Shown piece by piece: positions 35,948 through 45,065 of a stretch of 64,000 nt of DNA. Both the position numbers and the translations under genes were made by a program. Origin of the DNA: DASPJL01 sp035628645 (GTDB lineage: Bacteria; Bacteroidota; Bacteroidia; Cytophagales; Cyclobacteriaceae); assembly GCA_035628645.1 (NCBI GenBank), contig DASPJL010000075.1, forward strand, positions 19,836 to 83,835, written 5' to 3'. Within the stretch, counting starts at the first letter, position 1; each line of letters begins with the position of its first letter. The notes below the pieces were generated by a model, which saw nothing but the letters and a program-made list of their open reading frames with translations, had not been told where the DNA came from and did not search any database.

Positions 35948-38923
35948 TTAATACTTCAATATAAATTCTGTCAGATTAACATCCTGTTCCAGACCCATTT
36001 TCTTTCGGATTCTGTACCTGCTTGTTTCGATACCCCGAATGGATAGGTTTAAAAGAGGAGCAATTTCTTTGCTCGATAAATTTAGCCGCAAATAAGCGCA
36101 TAGTTTGATGTCGCGATGGGTTAGTTGAGAAAAGTCCTCACGAAGCCTTCTTAAAAAGTCCTGATGGATTTGATTGAAATGCAACTCAAACTGTTCCCAA
36201 TTATTCTGAAATTTTATGTCTGTTTCTACAGCCTTCAAAACCTTTCTTAGGTGATTTAAAGTACTCTTATCATTGGTGGTTTCAATCACCGTTTGGATTT
36301 GGTCCCTGATTTTTTGAATGGTTTCAATGCTATGCATTACGTGCATTGCAGAAGAAGTCAATTCTTTGTTTTTATGGTTCAGCTCATTTTCAAGTTTTTC
36401 GTTGTTGAGCTTGATAATTTCTTTTTCAGCTTTCAGAACTTCTTCCATGTGCTGAGCTTCTTTGAGTTTTAATGTTTTTTCCTGCTCCAGTTTTAATCGC
36501 TCTTTTGCTTTTCGTACACTTCTGTCTTTTACTCTTTTAAAAAATATCAAAAAACCTATGAATAGAATAGAATATAAAATATATGCTCCTAGCGACCGAA
36601 CGAGCGGAGGCTTAACACTAAATGCATAAGAGGCCTCGATACTTTCTTTGTTATAGATGTTTTTTGCTCTTACATGAAATACATAATTTCCTTCATGAAG
36701 ATTAGTGTATTCCTTTTGTGTGGAGTTGATCCAGTTTGACCAATTTTTGTCGAAACCTTCAAGGAAATATTGGTATTCTATTCTATGGATATCTTCATAA
36801 CTGGTGGCGCTAAAATTAAATCGCAAGGAATTGTATTTGTGAGGAATTGTATATACTTCATTTTCAGGTTGTTTTAAAGAAATCAGATTTCCTTCCAGAT
36901 GCGTACCGCCAAACAGTAAAGAATCCTTTAAGCCCACCGTAATTTCTACTTTCCGGATTAGCGCAGTAAAAGCATCATTTTCAGAATAGGCGTTCCTGTT
37001 ATTTATAAAAGAAGGATTATAGTGGACAAAACCTTCATCAATTCCTATAATTACATTATTTTTATCGTAATAGGCTATGTGCTCAAACCCTCCTACAAGC
37101 CTTCCTTGAAGTTTATTAAAAATATTCTTTTCAACCTCGTAATTGCCATTACTTCTTTTTTTAAGAAAGCCCATTTCTTCTCCAACACTGAACCAGATGT
37201 TCCCGTCTTTGTCCTCAATAAGTTTTCTTATGTGTTTATCTTTTTCAAATAATTTATTGAATTCCTTATGTTCAACAAACCTGTCACTGTCTTTATCATA
37301 TTTAAAGATTCCCGTCTCCCCGGTAAAAACCAGTTTATTGTTTATTTTAAAAACATTTATAAATAAGTTGGACGGAAAACCATGCTCTGAATTGTAGAAC
37401 TGCATTTTTTCCACCTTATCCAGATTCTTCGAAAGTTTAAGCTTGAATATCCCTTTGTAACCATGTGCAATCCATATATTCCCTTCATTATCCTGCTCCA
37501 TTACCCTGGAAGATTCATCAAACCCATTTATTTTCCATTGAAAGACGAGCTTGCCATTGACTATTTTATAAAGTAAAAGTCCCCCGTAAGTTCCACAAAG
37601 GATGTGATCAGGATAATTGTCAAGGGGCATGAACATCCAGATACCCCAATGGTCTGAAATTTTATAAGCTTTATTGCCGATTATTTCATAAGGACCTTTA
37701 TGATGAGCCAGTAAAAGATGATTCTTTATTTTTTGAAGGTTATTGACTTTTCCATCGGTATTTTCAACCTGCCGGAAAGGTTTGTTGTGGATAGGGTTTT
37801 CATATTCTGACCACTCCTGATAATATAGTCCTTCATTGGTGCCAAGGAAAATTTTATCCTGATTAATGGCGCTTGCAAATGCTGTTCCCGGAACTCCATT
37901 TTGGGCATTGTAAAAAGTAAACGGGGAATTTATTTCAATGTAATCTATTCCATTGTTAGTGCCCAACCATAAATTACCTGAATTGTCCTGAAATACAGTG
38001 AGTATAGCTCCATTTTGTAGTCCCTTTTCTCTGTTCAGGTGTTGAATCGGTACGCCGTTTTTATCAATTATAAGCAGACCATTATGGGTCGAGCCTAAAG
38101 CATAACCATCTAATAAAGTCGTCCCACAATAAATTTCATTTTTACTTAAAAATTCATCAGCAAGAGTGGTCCATTTCTTAAAAGTGCTGTAGCCGTCATA
38201 GAGAAACATTCCTTTTTTGTCTGTAACAATTAAAATATTATTCTCCGAATGAGGAAACATTCCTGTTATGTTATAACTCCCGATTTCCTTGCTGTTTGGA
38301 ATTACAGAAACTTTTTCATTTTTTAACTCAATCAATCCAACCCCTGGCTCAGAGAGCAACAATCTGTCATTTACATAGTAAGGAAAATTGAATACATCGG
38401 ACGAGGGAAGAATTACTCTGATTTCATCGTTGATCAAATAATAAATCCGGGCATAAGTGAAAAAAACAACACCCTCATTGGTAACATATATCTTCCATAC
38501 ATCATCGAAACTTTGAAATTCTTTTTTGATTTTTGGTTTCAATGACCGAAAGATTAAATGTCCTATGGAGTCAGCTTCAAGGTAGCCAAAATCATTCTGG
38601 CCGCCCACATATATTCTCCCCATTTTATCAATCGCCAGAGAGCGAACGATTGTCTTGTTGGTGACCCCATCCAGTCTCCAGTTATTTCCATCAAATTCAA
38701 GAAAACCATAGTTATTTCCAAAGTACATGATCCCCCTCTGATCTTGTATAATTGACCAGTTTTGAGGAGAAGCCTTGTAGTCCTTATGACTATAATTTCT
38801 AATAAAAGGGATTCCCTTATTCTTTATTTGTGCAGTTAAAGAATGCCCGGCGAAAAGTAAAGAAATAAGAATGGTAAGGGCGAAAAGAACTTTTTTTACT
38901 AAGCTTAAATAAATTCTAAACAT
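35948..38923 (-). CDS. Membrane-anchored propeller/Y_Y_Y regulator with LuxR-type HTH
   Basis: A 991-residue sensor. The signal peptide (about 8-31) precedes two periplasmic beta-propeller blades sets with repeated G-x-L-W-x-G-type motifs (for example GNLWLGTNNG, GNIWIAHGYKG). A Y_Y_Y domain (about 715-790), one membrane helix (about 798-815) and a long coiled coil follow. The C-terminal 62 residues (from 930) form a LuxR-type helix-turn-helix with LSSKEIAPLLNLSIRGIETSR. There is no kinase domain, so binding of a ligand outside would act directly on DNA binding. Its position next to the GH16/lipoprotein pair suggests it senses a beta-glucan fragment; this is inference. Confidence 0.88.
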   Translation of the reverse strand: MFRIYLSLVKKVLFALTILISLLFAGHSLTAQIKNKGIPFIRNYSHKDYKASPQNWSIIQDQRGIMYFGNNYGFLEFDGNNWRLDGVTNKTIVRSLAIDKMGRIYVGGQNDFGYLEADSIGHLIFRSLKPKIKKEFQSFDDVWKIYVTNEGVVFFTYARIYYLINDEIRVILPSSDVFNFPYYVNDRLLLSEPGVGLIELKNEKVSVIPNSKEIGSYNITGMFPHSENNILIVTDKKGMFLYDGYSTFKKWTTLADEFLSKNEIYCGTTLLDGYALGSTHNGLLIIDKNGVPIQHLNREKGLQNGAILTVFQDNSGNLWLGTNNGIDYIEINSPFTFYNAQNGVPGTAFASAINQDKIFLGTNEGLYYQEWSEYENPIHNKPFRQVENTDGKVNNLQKIKNHLLLAHHKGPYEIIGNKAYKISDHWGIWMFMPLDNYPDHILCGTYGGLLLYKIVNGKLVFQWKINGFDESSRVMEQDNEGNIWIAHGYKGIFKLKLSKNLDKVEKMQFYNSEHGFPSNLFINVFKINNKLVFTGETGIFKYDKDSDRFVEHKEFNKLFEKDKHIRKLIEDKDGNIWFSVGEEMGFLKKRSNGNYEVEKNIFNKLQGRLVGGFEHIAYYDKNNVIIGIDEGFVHYNPSFINNRNAYSENDAFTALIRKVEITVGLKDSLLFGGTHLEGNLISLKQPENEVYTIPHKYNSLRFNFSATSYEDIHRIEYQYFLEGFDKNWSNWINSTQKEYTNLHEGNYVFHVRAKNIYNKESIEASYAFSVKPPLVRSLGAYILYSILFIGFLIFFKRVKDRSVRKAKERLKLEQEKTLKLKEAQHMEEVLKAEKEIIKLNNEKLENELNHKNKELTSSAMHVMHSIETIQKIRDQIQTVIETTNDKSTLNHLRKVLKAVETDIKFQNNWEQFELHFNQIHQDFLRRLREDFSQLTHRDIKLCAYLRLNLSSKEIAPLLNLSIRGIETSRYRIRKKMGLEQDVNLTEFILKY

Positions 38924-39155
38924 GTGATTAGCCTCTTCTGCTTTAGTAACTTTTGATATGACGATGTTTTTTTTATTTTAAACTTGCCGGTCGAACTTTC
39001 AATTTATAAAAAAAAATCAAAAAACGACGTATAAGTTCTTTTTTAAATAAAAAATTGGACTATTTTGATTAAAATATATGAAAAACAAGTGAAATTCTCT
39101 GGGAATCTACAACCTTCATTAACTATTTTTAATGAATAATTAAATTTTAAGAAGT

Positions 39156-41063
39156 TCAAACCACTTTTTTAATATCTTCCTCGACTTCAAAAATCACCTT
39201 CTCCCAATGTTCATAATATTCTTTGTCTTTGCCGTGCTTTTTAATGATTTTGCTGATTTTATTTTTAAAATTCCAGCAAGTATTCCTTCTCAATTCAAGT
39301 GTTTGTGAAATTTCATCAATTGTAAGATCGTCTCTTTCAGTGATTACCAGATGCAGAATGTAAAAAGCTTTCTCAATAGAAAATTTTATACCGTGAAATA
39401 TGGTAAACGCGGTGGGTGATTCATTGTAGCCGCACCTTGTACATCGTCTGTCAAACTTTCCTTTACCGGAAATAAATTTAGCGTTTTCACATTTTTTGCA
39501 GATAAATCCATGTTTCCATTTTTCTTGTTCCAGATACCGGAAGCATGAAAGTTCATTTGGAAAAATCACCTTAAACTCGCTATAATTCATGTTTTTGTTG
39601 GCTGCCCTTGCCAGCATTTCCTCCTTTATTGTGTTCTTGAGTTTATAGTTGTCTTTGTCCAGGATGGAGTTCATCTTCTTAATTTCATCAGCTTGTTGCC
39701 GCAGCACTTCATTGACCTTTTGCAATTCCTGATTCTGGGTTTCAATGATTTGCTTTTGGTCGTTGATTTCGCGCGTTCTTTTGCTGACTTCCTTTTCAAG
39801 TTCCTTATTTACCTTGTCCTTTAGTTTTTGATTGATCTCATGTTGCTTAATAATTCTTTTCTGAGCACGGTCTTTAGTATTTTTTATGATTCTTACTTTG
39901 TCGGCCAGTGCAAAAGAAAGGAGCCACATTTCGCATCCAAAGCTCAAGTTTATGCTATAATGTACCACCACACTGGCAGGAATGAAACTTATATCCAGAT
40001 TGATCAGGATCCTTGCGATAAATCCGAAAAAAAGGAAGCTATAGGCCAGAACAAAAAAACGGGCGGGTTTATAGCCTTTTATATAGCTTATAATTCCGCA
40101 GATACAGGCAAGAAATAATGGATAGATTTCGATCCACCGGTGCTCAAACAGCTTAGGATAAAAGAGAAGTGCAATTAAAAAAATGGCTGTTCTTACAATA
40201 AGCGTATAGTTTACAATTGTATCCAGGAGGGGATATCTTGATTTTAAGTGAAGGAAATTTTTAGTAAATATCAGCGCCCAGAAAATTAATGAAAACAAGA
40301 ATATACCGTAAGCTTTCTGGTTCCATTCGGGATGATCAGGCCACAAATATTGGTAAGCAATTCCATCAAGGCACATGAAATAAAATCCTACACTTAATGC
40401 ATACATGACATAGCTTACGTATTGGAACTCTTTAATTGCCAGGAACATTAAAAAATTATAAATGATTATAATTAAGATCATTCCATAAAATAAACCATAC
40501 AGAAAATATTCATTTAATGCATAATAAATGAAATAATCCATGGATCTGAGTACTATAATGATGTTAATTTGATTGTGTGACTTTACTTTAAAAAAGTAGT
40601 CCTGCACCTCAGAGGTGTTATTGGGAATATCAATTTCAAAGTTTTTGTGAACGAAACGTCTTTCCATAAAAGGAAAGGAATCCCCCATTATTTTTTTTGT
40701 GTATCCCCCTTTTCCATCAGGGATGTAGGCTTCTATGTAATCTGTAGTTTGGTCAAAAAACTCCAGGATCCATTTTTTGTTAGAATCAGGATTGCCTTTT
40801 ATTTTTATTCTTACCCAATAAGCCTTGCTGATATTTGAATTATGGGGAGCATATAATTTATTTACTTTAAATTTTTTATCCAGTAAGCCTTTTGATAATT
40901 GATCAATATTGTAATTGTCATCTTCAAGAATACTCACATTCTGAAAACTAAAAGTATATTCGGGGCAATCATCATCAATCTCTGTGATTTGTGCTGCAGA
41001 CAGGGGATTTATAATTACCTCACTTAATAGAAAAACGAGTGTAAAGTATTTTAATAAACGCAT
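39156..41063 (-). CDS. 7TM-DISM receptor fused to an IS1595-type transposase zinc-ribbon/HTH domain
   Basis: Domain order: signal peptide (start chosen at ATG 41063; an ATG at 41090 would add nine residues), a 7TMR-DISMED2 sensor domain (about 40-190), a 7TM-DISM membrane block (about 195-400), and a coiled coil (about 405-495). The last 135 residues, counted from the longer start, begin FPNELSCFRYLEQEKW. They have a zinc ribbon of two CxxC pairs (CKKC 531/534, CTRC 550/553), TAFTIFHGIKFSIEKAF and a helix-turn-helix (DDLTIDEISQTLELRRNTCWNF). This is the N-terminal DNA-binding part of IS1595/ISXO2-type transposases. The DDE catalytic domain is absent. I infer a membrane-tethered transcription regulator; the DNA target is unknown. 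Confidence 0.85.
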   Translation of the reverse strand: MRLLKYFTLVFLLSEVIINPLSAAQITEIDDDCPEYTFSFQNVSILEDDNYNIDQLSKGLLDKKFKVNKLYAPHNSNISKAYWVRIKIKGNPDSNKKWILEFFDQTTDYIEAYIPDGKGGYTKKIMGDSFPFMERRFVHKNFEIDIPNNTSEVQDYFFKVKSHNQINIIIVLRSMDYFIYYALNEYFLYGLFYGMILIIIIYNFLMFLAIKEFQYVSYVMYALSVGFYFMCLDGIAYQYLWPDHPEWNQKAYGIFLFSLIFWALIFTKNFLHLKSRYPLLDTIVNYTLIVRTAIFLIALLFYPKLFEHRWIEIYPLFLACICGIISYIKGYKPARFFVLAYSFLFFGFIARILINLDISFIPASVVVHYSINLSFGCEMWLLSFALADKVRIIKNTKDRAQKRIIKQHEINQKLKDKVNKELEKEVSKRTREINDQKQIIETQNQELQKVNEVLRQQADEIKKMNSILDKDNYKLKNTIKEEMLARAANKNMNYSEFKVIFPNELSCFRYLEQEKWKHGFICKKCENAKFISGKGKFDRRCTRCGYNESPTAFTIFHGIKFSIEKAFYILHLVITERDDLTIDEISQTLELRRNTCWNFKNKISKIIKKHGKDKEYYEHWEKVIFEVEEDIKKVV

Positions 41064-41090
41064 AGTGTGTCTGAAATCTTTTAGGGACAT

Positions 41091-41453
41091 TCAATTTAAG
41101 ATTTTCCTGCAAAAAAGCAGAACATAAATTTTGAAAATATTAGCGGAAGTAATGAAGTATTCATAATGTGCTAATGTCTACGTTATAAATTCGTCTGAAA
41201 ACAAACGAAAATACTGACAAGATTAGATGATAATGAATGATTTAAATAAAATAAGCGATAAACATGCAGGCCTATTTTACCCCATCACAAACCGCTGTCG
41301 CTGTTCTATAAATGTCATTTTTTTTAAGAGGAGCATTGTTTAGAAGAGATTTTTTCATTTTTTTAAATAAGATAAGGTGAATAGTCTTTTAATAAATTTA
41401 TGATTACATCCCCTTGATTTTAAATTACCAAATTTAATTACGAATTTACTTCT
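41091..41453. other. Intergenic region, nothing recognised
   Basis: This 363-bp A+T-rich gap lies between a minus-strand receptor gene and a plus-strand lipoprotein gene. It should contain both promoters, but I see no convincing TAnnTTTG element, hairpin, RNA gene or frame. Confidence 0.5.
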
Positions 41454-42026
41454 ATGATTCCGCGCTTCTTTTTATTGTTTTCAATATTTTGTCTGATTGT
41501 TTTAAAGGCTTGTGACACTAACAACTCATCCAATGCAGAGGTTAAAAAGTTCTGGAAAAGGTACGTTAAAGTGGTTAAATCTAAGGATTTTGAAGAATTA
41601 AAAGCAATCTCCCTACCCAAAATAGATTGCAGGAGCTGTCTTGACAATTCTGCCAAAGAAGATTCTGCTGTAACTAATTTTAAAATAAAAAACCCGGACA
41701 GTTGGTACGATCAACTCTATGGCGAATTGGTCTATATACCGATTGATAAGTTTATCGAGCAGGATTTTGACATTCTCTTTGATCAGGATTTATTGTCTAA
41801 AATAAAAAACTCTTCCAAGGTTATTTTCATCTCCAGAGAATTGGAAAAGAAAGAAGGACAACAGTATCTGACCGAATACATTGAGGGGGATAAAATTCCT
41901 ATACTCCACGAGGCGCTAGTTACCACTGTTGATCCGTCGACTCAATATGAAGGAGAACAGGTCGTGATCCAATTTTTGGAAACCAATTTAGGGCTGCGGT
42001 TTTATGGATACACTACAATTCCCTAG
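41454..42026 (+). CDS. Putative lipoprotein, function unknown
   Basis: A signal peptide ends in the lipobox LKAC (Cys20). The mature part of about 170 residues starts with a helical segment (AEVKKFWKRYVKVVKSKDFEEL) and a CxxC-like CRSC, then turns to mixed alpha/beta. The opening resembles proteins with a scaffold like nuclear transport factor 2, but I cannot claim the family. It is convergent with the frameshifted endonuclease-family gene. Confidence 0.6.
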   Translation: MIPRFFLLFSIFCLIVLKACDTNNSSNAEVKKFWKRYVKVVKSKDFEELKAISLPKIDCRSCLDNSAKEDSAVTNFKIKNPDSWYDQLYGELVYIPIDKFIEQDFDILFDQDLLSKIKNSSKVIFISRELEKKEGQQYLTEYIEGDKIPILHEALVTTVDPSTQYEGEQVVIQFLETNLGLRFYGYTTIP

Positions 42027-42057
42027 TTAAAAAGGAGTAAAAGATTGAGTGCCTGAT

Positions 42058-42222
42058 TTATTCAGACGCTTTTTCCATCTTTTCCTGCGCTTCTTCATGA
42101 TCTTCACCTGAAGGAGTTGGAGCTTCTTGTCGTTCTTTTTCTTCAGGTACATAACAAAGCTTGACATAAATGGGAAAATGATCTGAACCGATATGATTCA
42201 TTCTTTGGATCTTATTTGGAAA
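42058..42222 (-). pseudogene. Out-of-frame 3' end of the endonuclease/exonuclease/phosphatase gene
   Basis: In the frame next to that of the gene at 42198-43109, these bases encode RMNHIGSDHFPIYVKL, the closing motif of the endonuclease/exonuclease/phosphatase family. A hydrophilic Glu-rich tail and a stop follow. It is plainly the missing C-terminus of that gene, separated by a one-base deletion, possibly in the T-run at 42204-42206. Confidence 0.8.
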
Positions 42223-43109
42223 TCAGGGGAATGAAATAAGTGATCTAAAGGCCATCTGAAAAGCGGGTATTTGGAATTATAGGTAGAAAACATTCCTCTT
42301 CCTACTCGCGGGTCTAGGAGTCCGCTAATTTTCTGAAAAAGATGGGTAGTGTGTGACCAAGCTACATCATTCAAATCGCCAGCTACAATCACAGGAGATT
42401 TCTCATTTTTAGAGTCCTTTGCTACCAAAATCAATTCGGCATCTCTGGGTAATGAACTATTGTTCTCATTGGGAGCTGGAGGTTTCGGATGAATACCATA
42501 GAAGAGTATTTTCTTCCCAGACTTTAATTCTATTTTGGTTTTAATGGAAGGAACATCGTTTTCTACCAAATAATTTATTTGGGAATCTGTAAGTTTTAAT
42601 CTTGAATAAAGTAACATTCCATAGGTGTTTTCAAGAGGTATCTTTATTGTAAATAGATATTTTTTTTCCAAGGTATTTAATTGAGATTCCCACCATTTAT
42701 TTGTTTCTACAGCAAGAATAACGTCAGGATCTGCTTTTTTAATTTCCTGGAAACACTGCTCACAAGAGCGATTTTCCATATAAATATTAGTAATCAGGAC
42801 CCCTATTTCCCAGTCAGGACTTTTTTCTTTGTTCTTTAATACTTGGTGCTTATGTAAGGTTGTATATGGATAAATTCTAACGGTTTGAAAAAGGATGGTT
42901 GCAGAAAGTATTATCACAAAACCAATAAGGAATCCATTCCATTCTTCTATATAGATACTTAGGCCGATAGAGAGTATACCTAGCACCAGAATCTGCATTC
43001 GCGGAAAATCAAAAATCCTGATCCACCATACTTCTGATTTTATAAGAGATAAACTTGTAGATACTATACAAATAGAACCCAGAGCTATTGTAAGGATAGA
43101 AAATAACAT
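42198..43109 (-). CDS. Endonuclease/exonuclease/phosphatase-family protein, C-terminus lost by frameshift
   Basis: Three N-terminal membrane helices (about 3-20, 36-52 and 60-76) anchor a periplasmic or external catalytic domain. Family motifs are the early acidic residue region (AVETNKWW), GIHPKPPAP and GDLNDVAWS, in which the Asp and Asn are catalytic. The frame ends early at IRSKE. The last conserved block, IGSDHFP, continues in the next frame downstream. Adding one base restores a protein of about 350 residues. This is either a true mutation or a base-calling error in a short homopolymer run. The substrate may be a phosphodiester; family members are diverse. Confidence 0.8.
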   Translation of the reverse strand: MLFSILTIALGSICIVSTSLSLIKSEVWWIRIFDFPRMQILVLGILSIGLSIYIEEWNGFLIGFVIILSATILFQTVRIYPYTTLHKHQVLKNKEKSPDWEIGVLITNIYMENRSCEQCFQEIKKADPDVILAVETNKWWESQLNTLEKKYLFTIKIPLENTYGMLLYSRLKLTDSQINYLVENDVPSIKTKIELKSGKKILFYGIHPKPPAPNENNSSLPRDAELILVAKDSKNEKSPVIVAGDLNDVAWSHTTHLFQKISGLLDPRVGRGMFSTYNSKYPLFRWPLDHLFHSPDFQIRSKE

Positions 43110-43379
43110 TGGTGAATTTTTAATGGTAAAACGGACGCCATTTTGTTTTGTTAAAACCTTAATTTAAAAGTGCTCTGACGTGTGTTAGTGATTGCTAACT
43201 GATAAAGGACAATAAAGGAAAAGTGTTTGTTGACTGCGTAAAGGTGACAAAGCTAAATAGATTCAGTAATTTGAGACAAATTTGTCACAGAGTTCTGAGA
43301 TTTAAGTAGAGGGCTTTCGTTTTTCTTCATCGGTGATTTTAAAAGATAAATGATCTATAAATAAATAAGATTCATCTGC

Positions 43380-44102
43380 CTACTCCACAACTTTAAAAAG
43401 CATCCCTTTTTCTACTTTATCGGTTAGTTTCATGCCATTCAATATGGCTAGTTCCTCCATTCTGTCTTCTTTTACATTTTGTTGACGAAGGGCTTGTGCC
43501 ATTGTTCCTCCTTGCGAAACGCTCTTAATTCTGATTTTTTCTGGTTTTTTGTTAATCTTTTCCTGATCTGTTAACTGCGCAAAACTTTTCATTGTATTTT
43601 GAAAGGCATTAAAATAACCGTTAAAGTCAGCCGAAGAGGATACTCCAATCATTGTGTATATATTTCCGCCAAATTGAATGAGATAGATCAGTGTTCTGAT
43701 GGCTTGTTGCTGTTGTTGCTGCTGAGAAATCTGGTCTGCTATCATCGCTATGGCTGGTAATCCATTCACTGTCTCTTGTTTCGATTCTACCAAAGTAAGC
43801 TGATATTTTTCCAGAACGGCTCTTCCTGCGTTTTCCAAAGAATTCCCTTTAGCCAGCTCCAGCAGCATCATGGCTTTACCATTTTTTTCTGCCATTTGAA
43901 CTTGTTGAGGTGTATTTTGATAAGCCCAGCCTGATGGTATGGGAAACTGAAACTTTAAGACAGGATGATAAAAGACGTTGTTTTCAACGAAGCCTTGTTT
44001 AGGATCTTCACCATAAATTAAACCATCGATCATTCGAAGGTAACTGTCGCGGCCAACTTTAAGATTGGTTGCATCGGTTTTCTTTCTCCACTCTGCCGCC
44101 AT
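43380..44102 (-). CDS. C-terminal part of the M48 metalloprotease (frameshifted)
   Basis: These 240 residues continue the protease encoded upstream in the neighbouring frame. Just before this ATG the same frame reads THPDPAEREEKVAK, which is the conserved segment following the M48 core. The part has a beta-rich domain (around VLKFQFPIPSGW), a run of seven glutamines from CAG/CAA triplets, and a LysM-like C-terminal segment (from SQGGTMAQALRQQ) that may bind murein. It is unlikely to be made separately, because the apparent start is internal to the family sequence. Confidence 0.75.
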   Translation of the reverse strand: MAAEWRKKTDATNLKVGRDSYLRMIDGLIYGEDPKQGFVENNVFYHPVLKFQFPIPSGWAYQNTPQQVQMAEKNGKAMMLLELAKGNSLENAGRAVLEKYQLTLVESKQETVNGLPAIAMIADQISQQQQQQQAIRTLIYLIQFGGNIYTMIGVSSSADFNGYFNAFQNTMKSFAQLTDQEKINKKPEKIRIKSVSQGGTMAQALRQQNVKEDRMEELAILNGMKLTDKVEKGMLFKVVE

Positions 44103-44826
44103 TTTTGCTACTTTTTCTTCTCTTTCTGCAGGATCGGGATGAGTTGAAAGAAAAGCGGGAACCTCTGCGCCCCCTGCCTGTCCCTATTCTATCTAAAGTT
44201 TGAAAAAAATCTGCCATTTCCTGTGCATCATATCCAATCTTCGTTGAATATTCTACGCCCAATTTATCCGATTGTCGCTCATGGTCCCTGCCAAATTTTA
44301 GAAAAAGTAGCTGAACTCCTGATTGAGCAATATCAGCAAATTGGGCAAATTCAGGAGAAATTACCATGCCTACTACCAGCCCTACCTGAGCCAGCATGGA
44401 CTGACTATATTGCTGTGCAGAGTGTCGCGCGGTGATATGGCCAATTTCATGTCCCAAAACTCCTGCAAATTCTGCTTCATTATTAAAATGTGCCATTATT
44501 CCCCTGGTGAAATAGACATAGCCTCCAGGAACAGCAAAAGCATTTACTACAGGGGAATCCACAATTTTAAACTCGTAGTCCAAGCCCTTTCTATGAGAAA
44601 CCGCAACCATTTGTTCGCCTTTTTCCTTGATGAATTTTTGCAGGGTAGGGTCTTCATAAATTCCAAAGAAGTTTACAATATCTGGATCAGATTGTTTACC
44701 CATAGCTATTTCCTGACTTTTTGATAAAAGCATAAATTGATTTTTACCTGTTACAGGATTTTTGGAGCATGAGTTAAAAAGCAGCAGAACCAAAATAAAA
44801 AAATAGACTAAATATTGTTTTCTCAT
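44059..44826 (-). CDS. M48-family metalloprotease, N-terminal part, frameshifted
   Basis: A lipobox (LLFNSC, Cys20) starts the protein, so it is probably a lipoprotein in the envelope. The zinc site HEIGH (H126, E127, H130) and the third ligand E183 in RDHERQSD are intact. The family degrades misfolded envelope proteins (BepA/LoiP-like). After DRIGTGRG the frame runs into Arg/Ser-rich nonsense. The true sequence, with FLSTHPDPAER, continues in the adjacent frame. Removing one base from the C5 run at 44170-44174 restores a 481-residue protein. Confidence 0.85.
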   Translation of the reverse strand: MRKQYLVYFFILVLLLFNSCSKNPVTGKNQFMLLSKSQEIAMGKQSDPDIVNFFGIYEDPTLQKFIKEKGEQMVAVSHRKGLDYEFKIVDSPVVNAFAVPGGYVYFTRGIMAHFNNEAEFAGVLGHEIGHITARHSAQQYSQSMLAQVGLVVGMVISPEFAQFADIAQSGVQLLFLKFGRDHERQSDKLGVEYSTKIGYDAQEMADFFQTLDRIGTGRGRRGSRFSFNSSRSCRKRRKSSKNGGRVEKENRCNQS

Positions 44827-45065
44827 AGGTATATAATTTAGTTTTTAATGGTCATGACTTGTCCTGTTTTCGAGATGCAGTAAGACATTATTTTTCGTTC
44901 GGATGATATAAAATCAAGGGCTATTTTCAGCTTTACTTTTAACGGCTTTCCTCCTGATTCTGTTTTAGATAACTTTAAAAAGGCTATGGAAGCACCTTTC
45001 TTTTTTTTGAATATTTCAACTCTTGGTTTATCTTTTTAAAAGAATCCTTTATATTAGTTAAACCT

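Noticed and set aside
39156..39563. Remnant insertion sequence of the IS1595 family
   Set aside because: The zinc-ribbon part is in frame with the receptor, has no DDE domain, and no terminal inverted repeats or target duplications are seen. A fusion protein is the better reading.
43700..43735. CAG/CAA-type triplet run as a separate repeat element
   Set aside because: It is simply the coding sequence for the polyglutamine stretch in the M48 protein.
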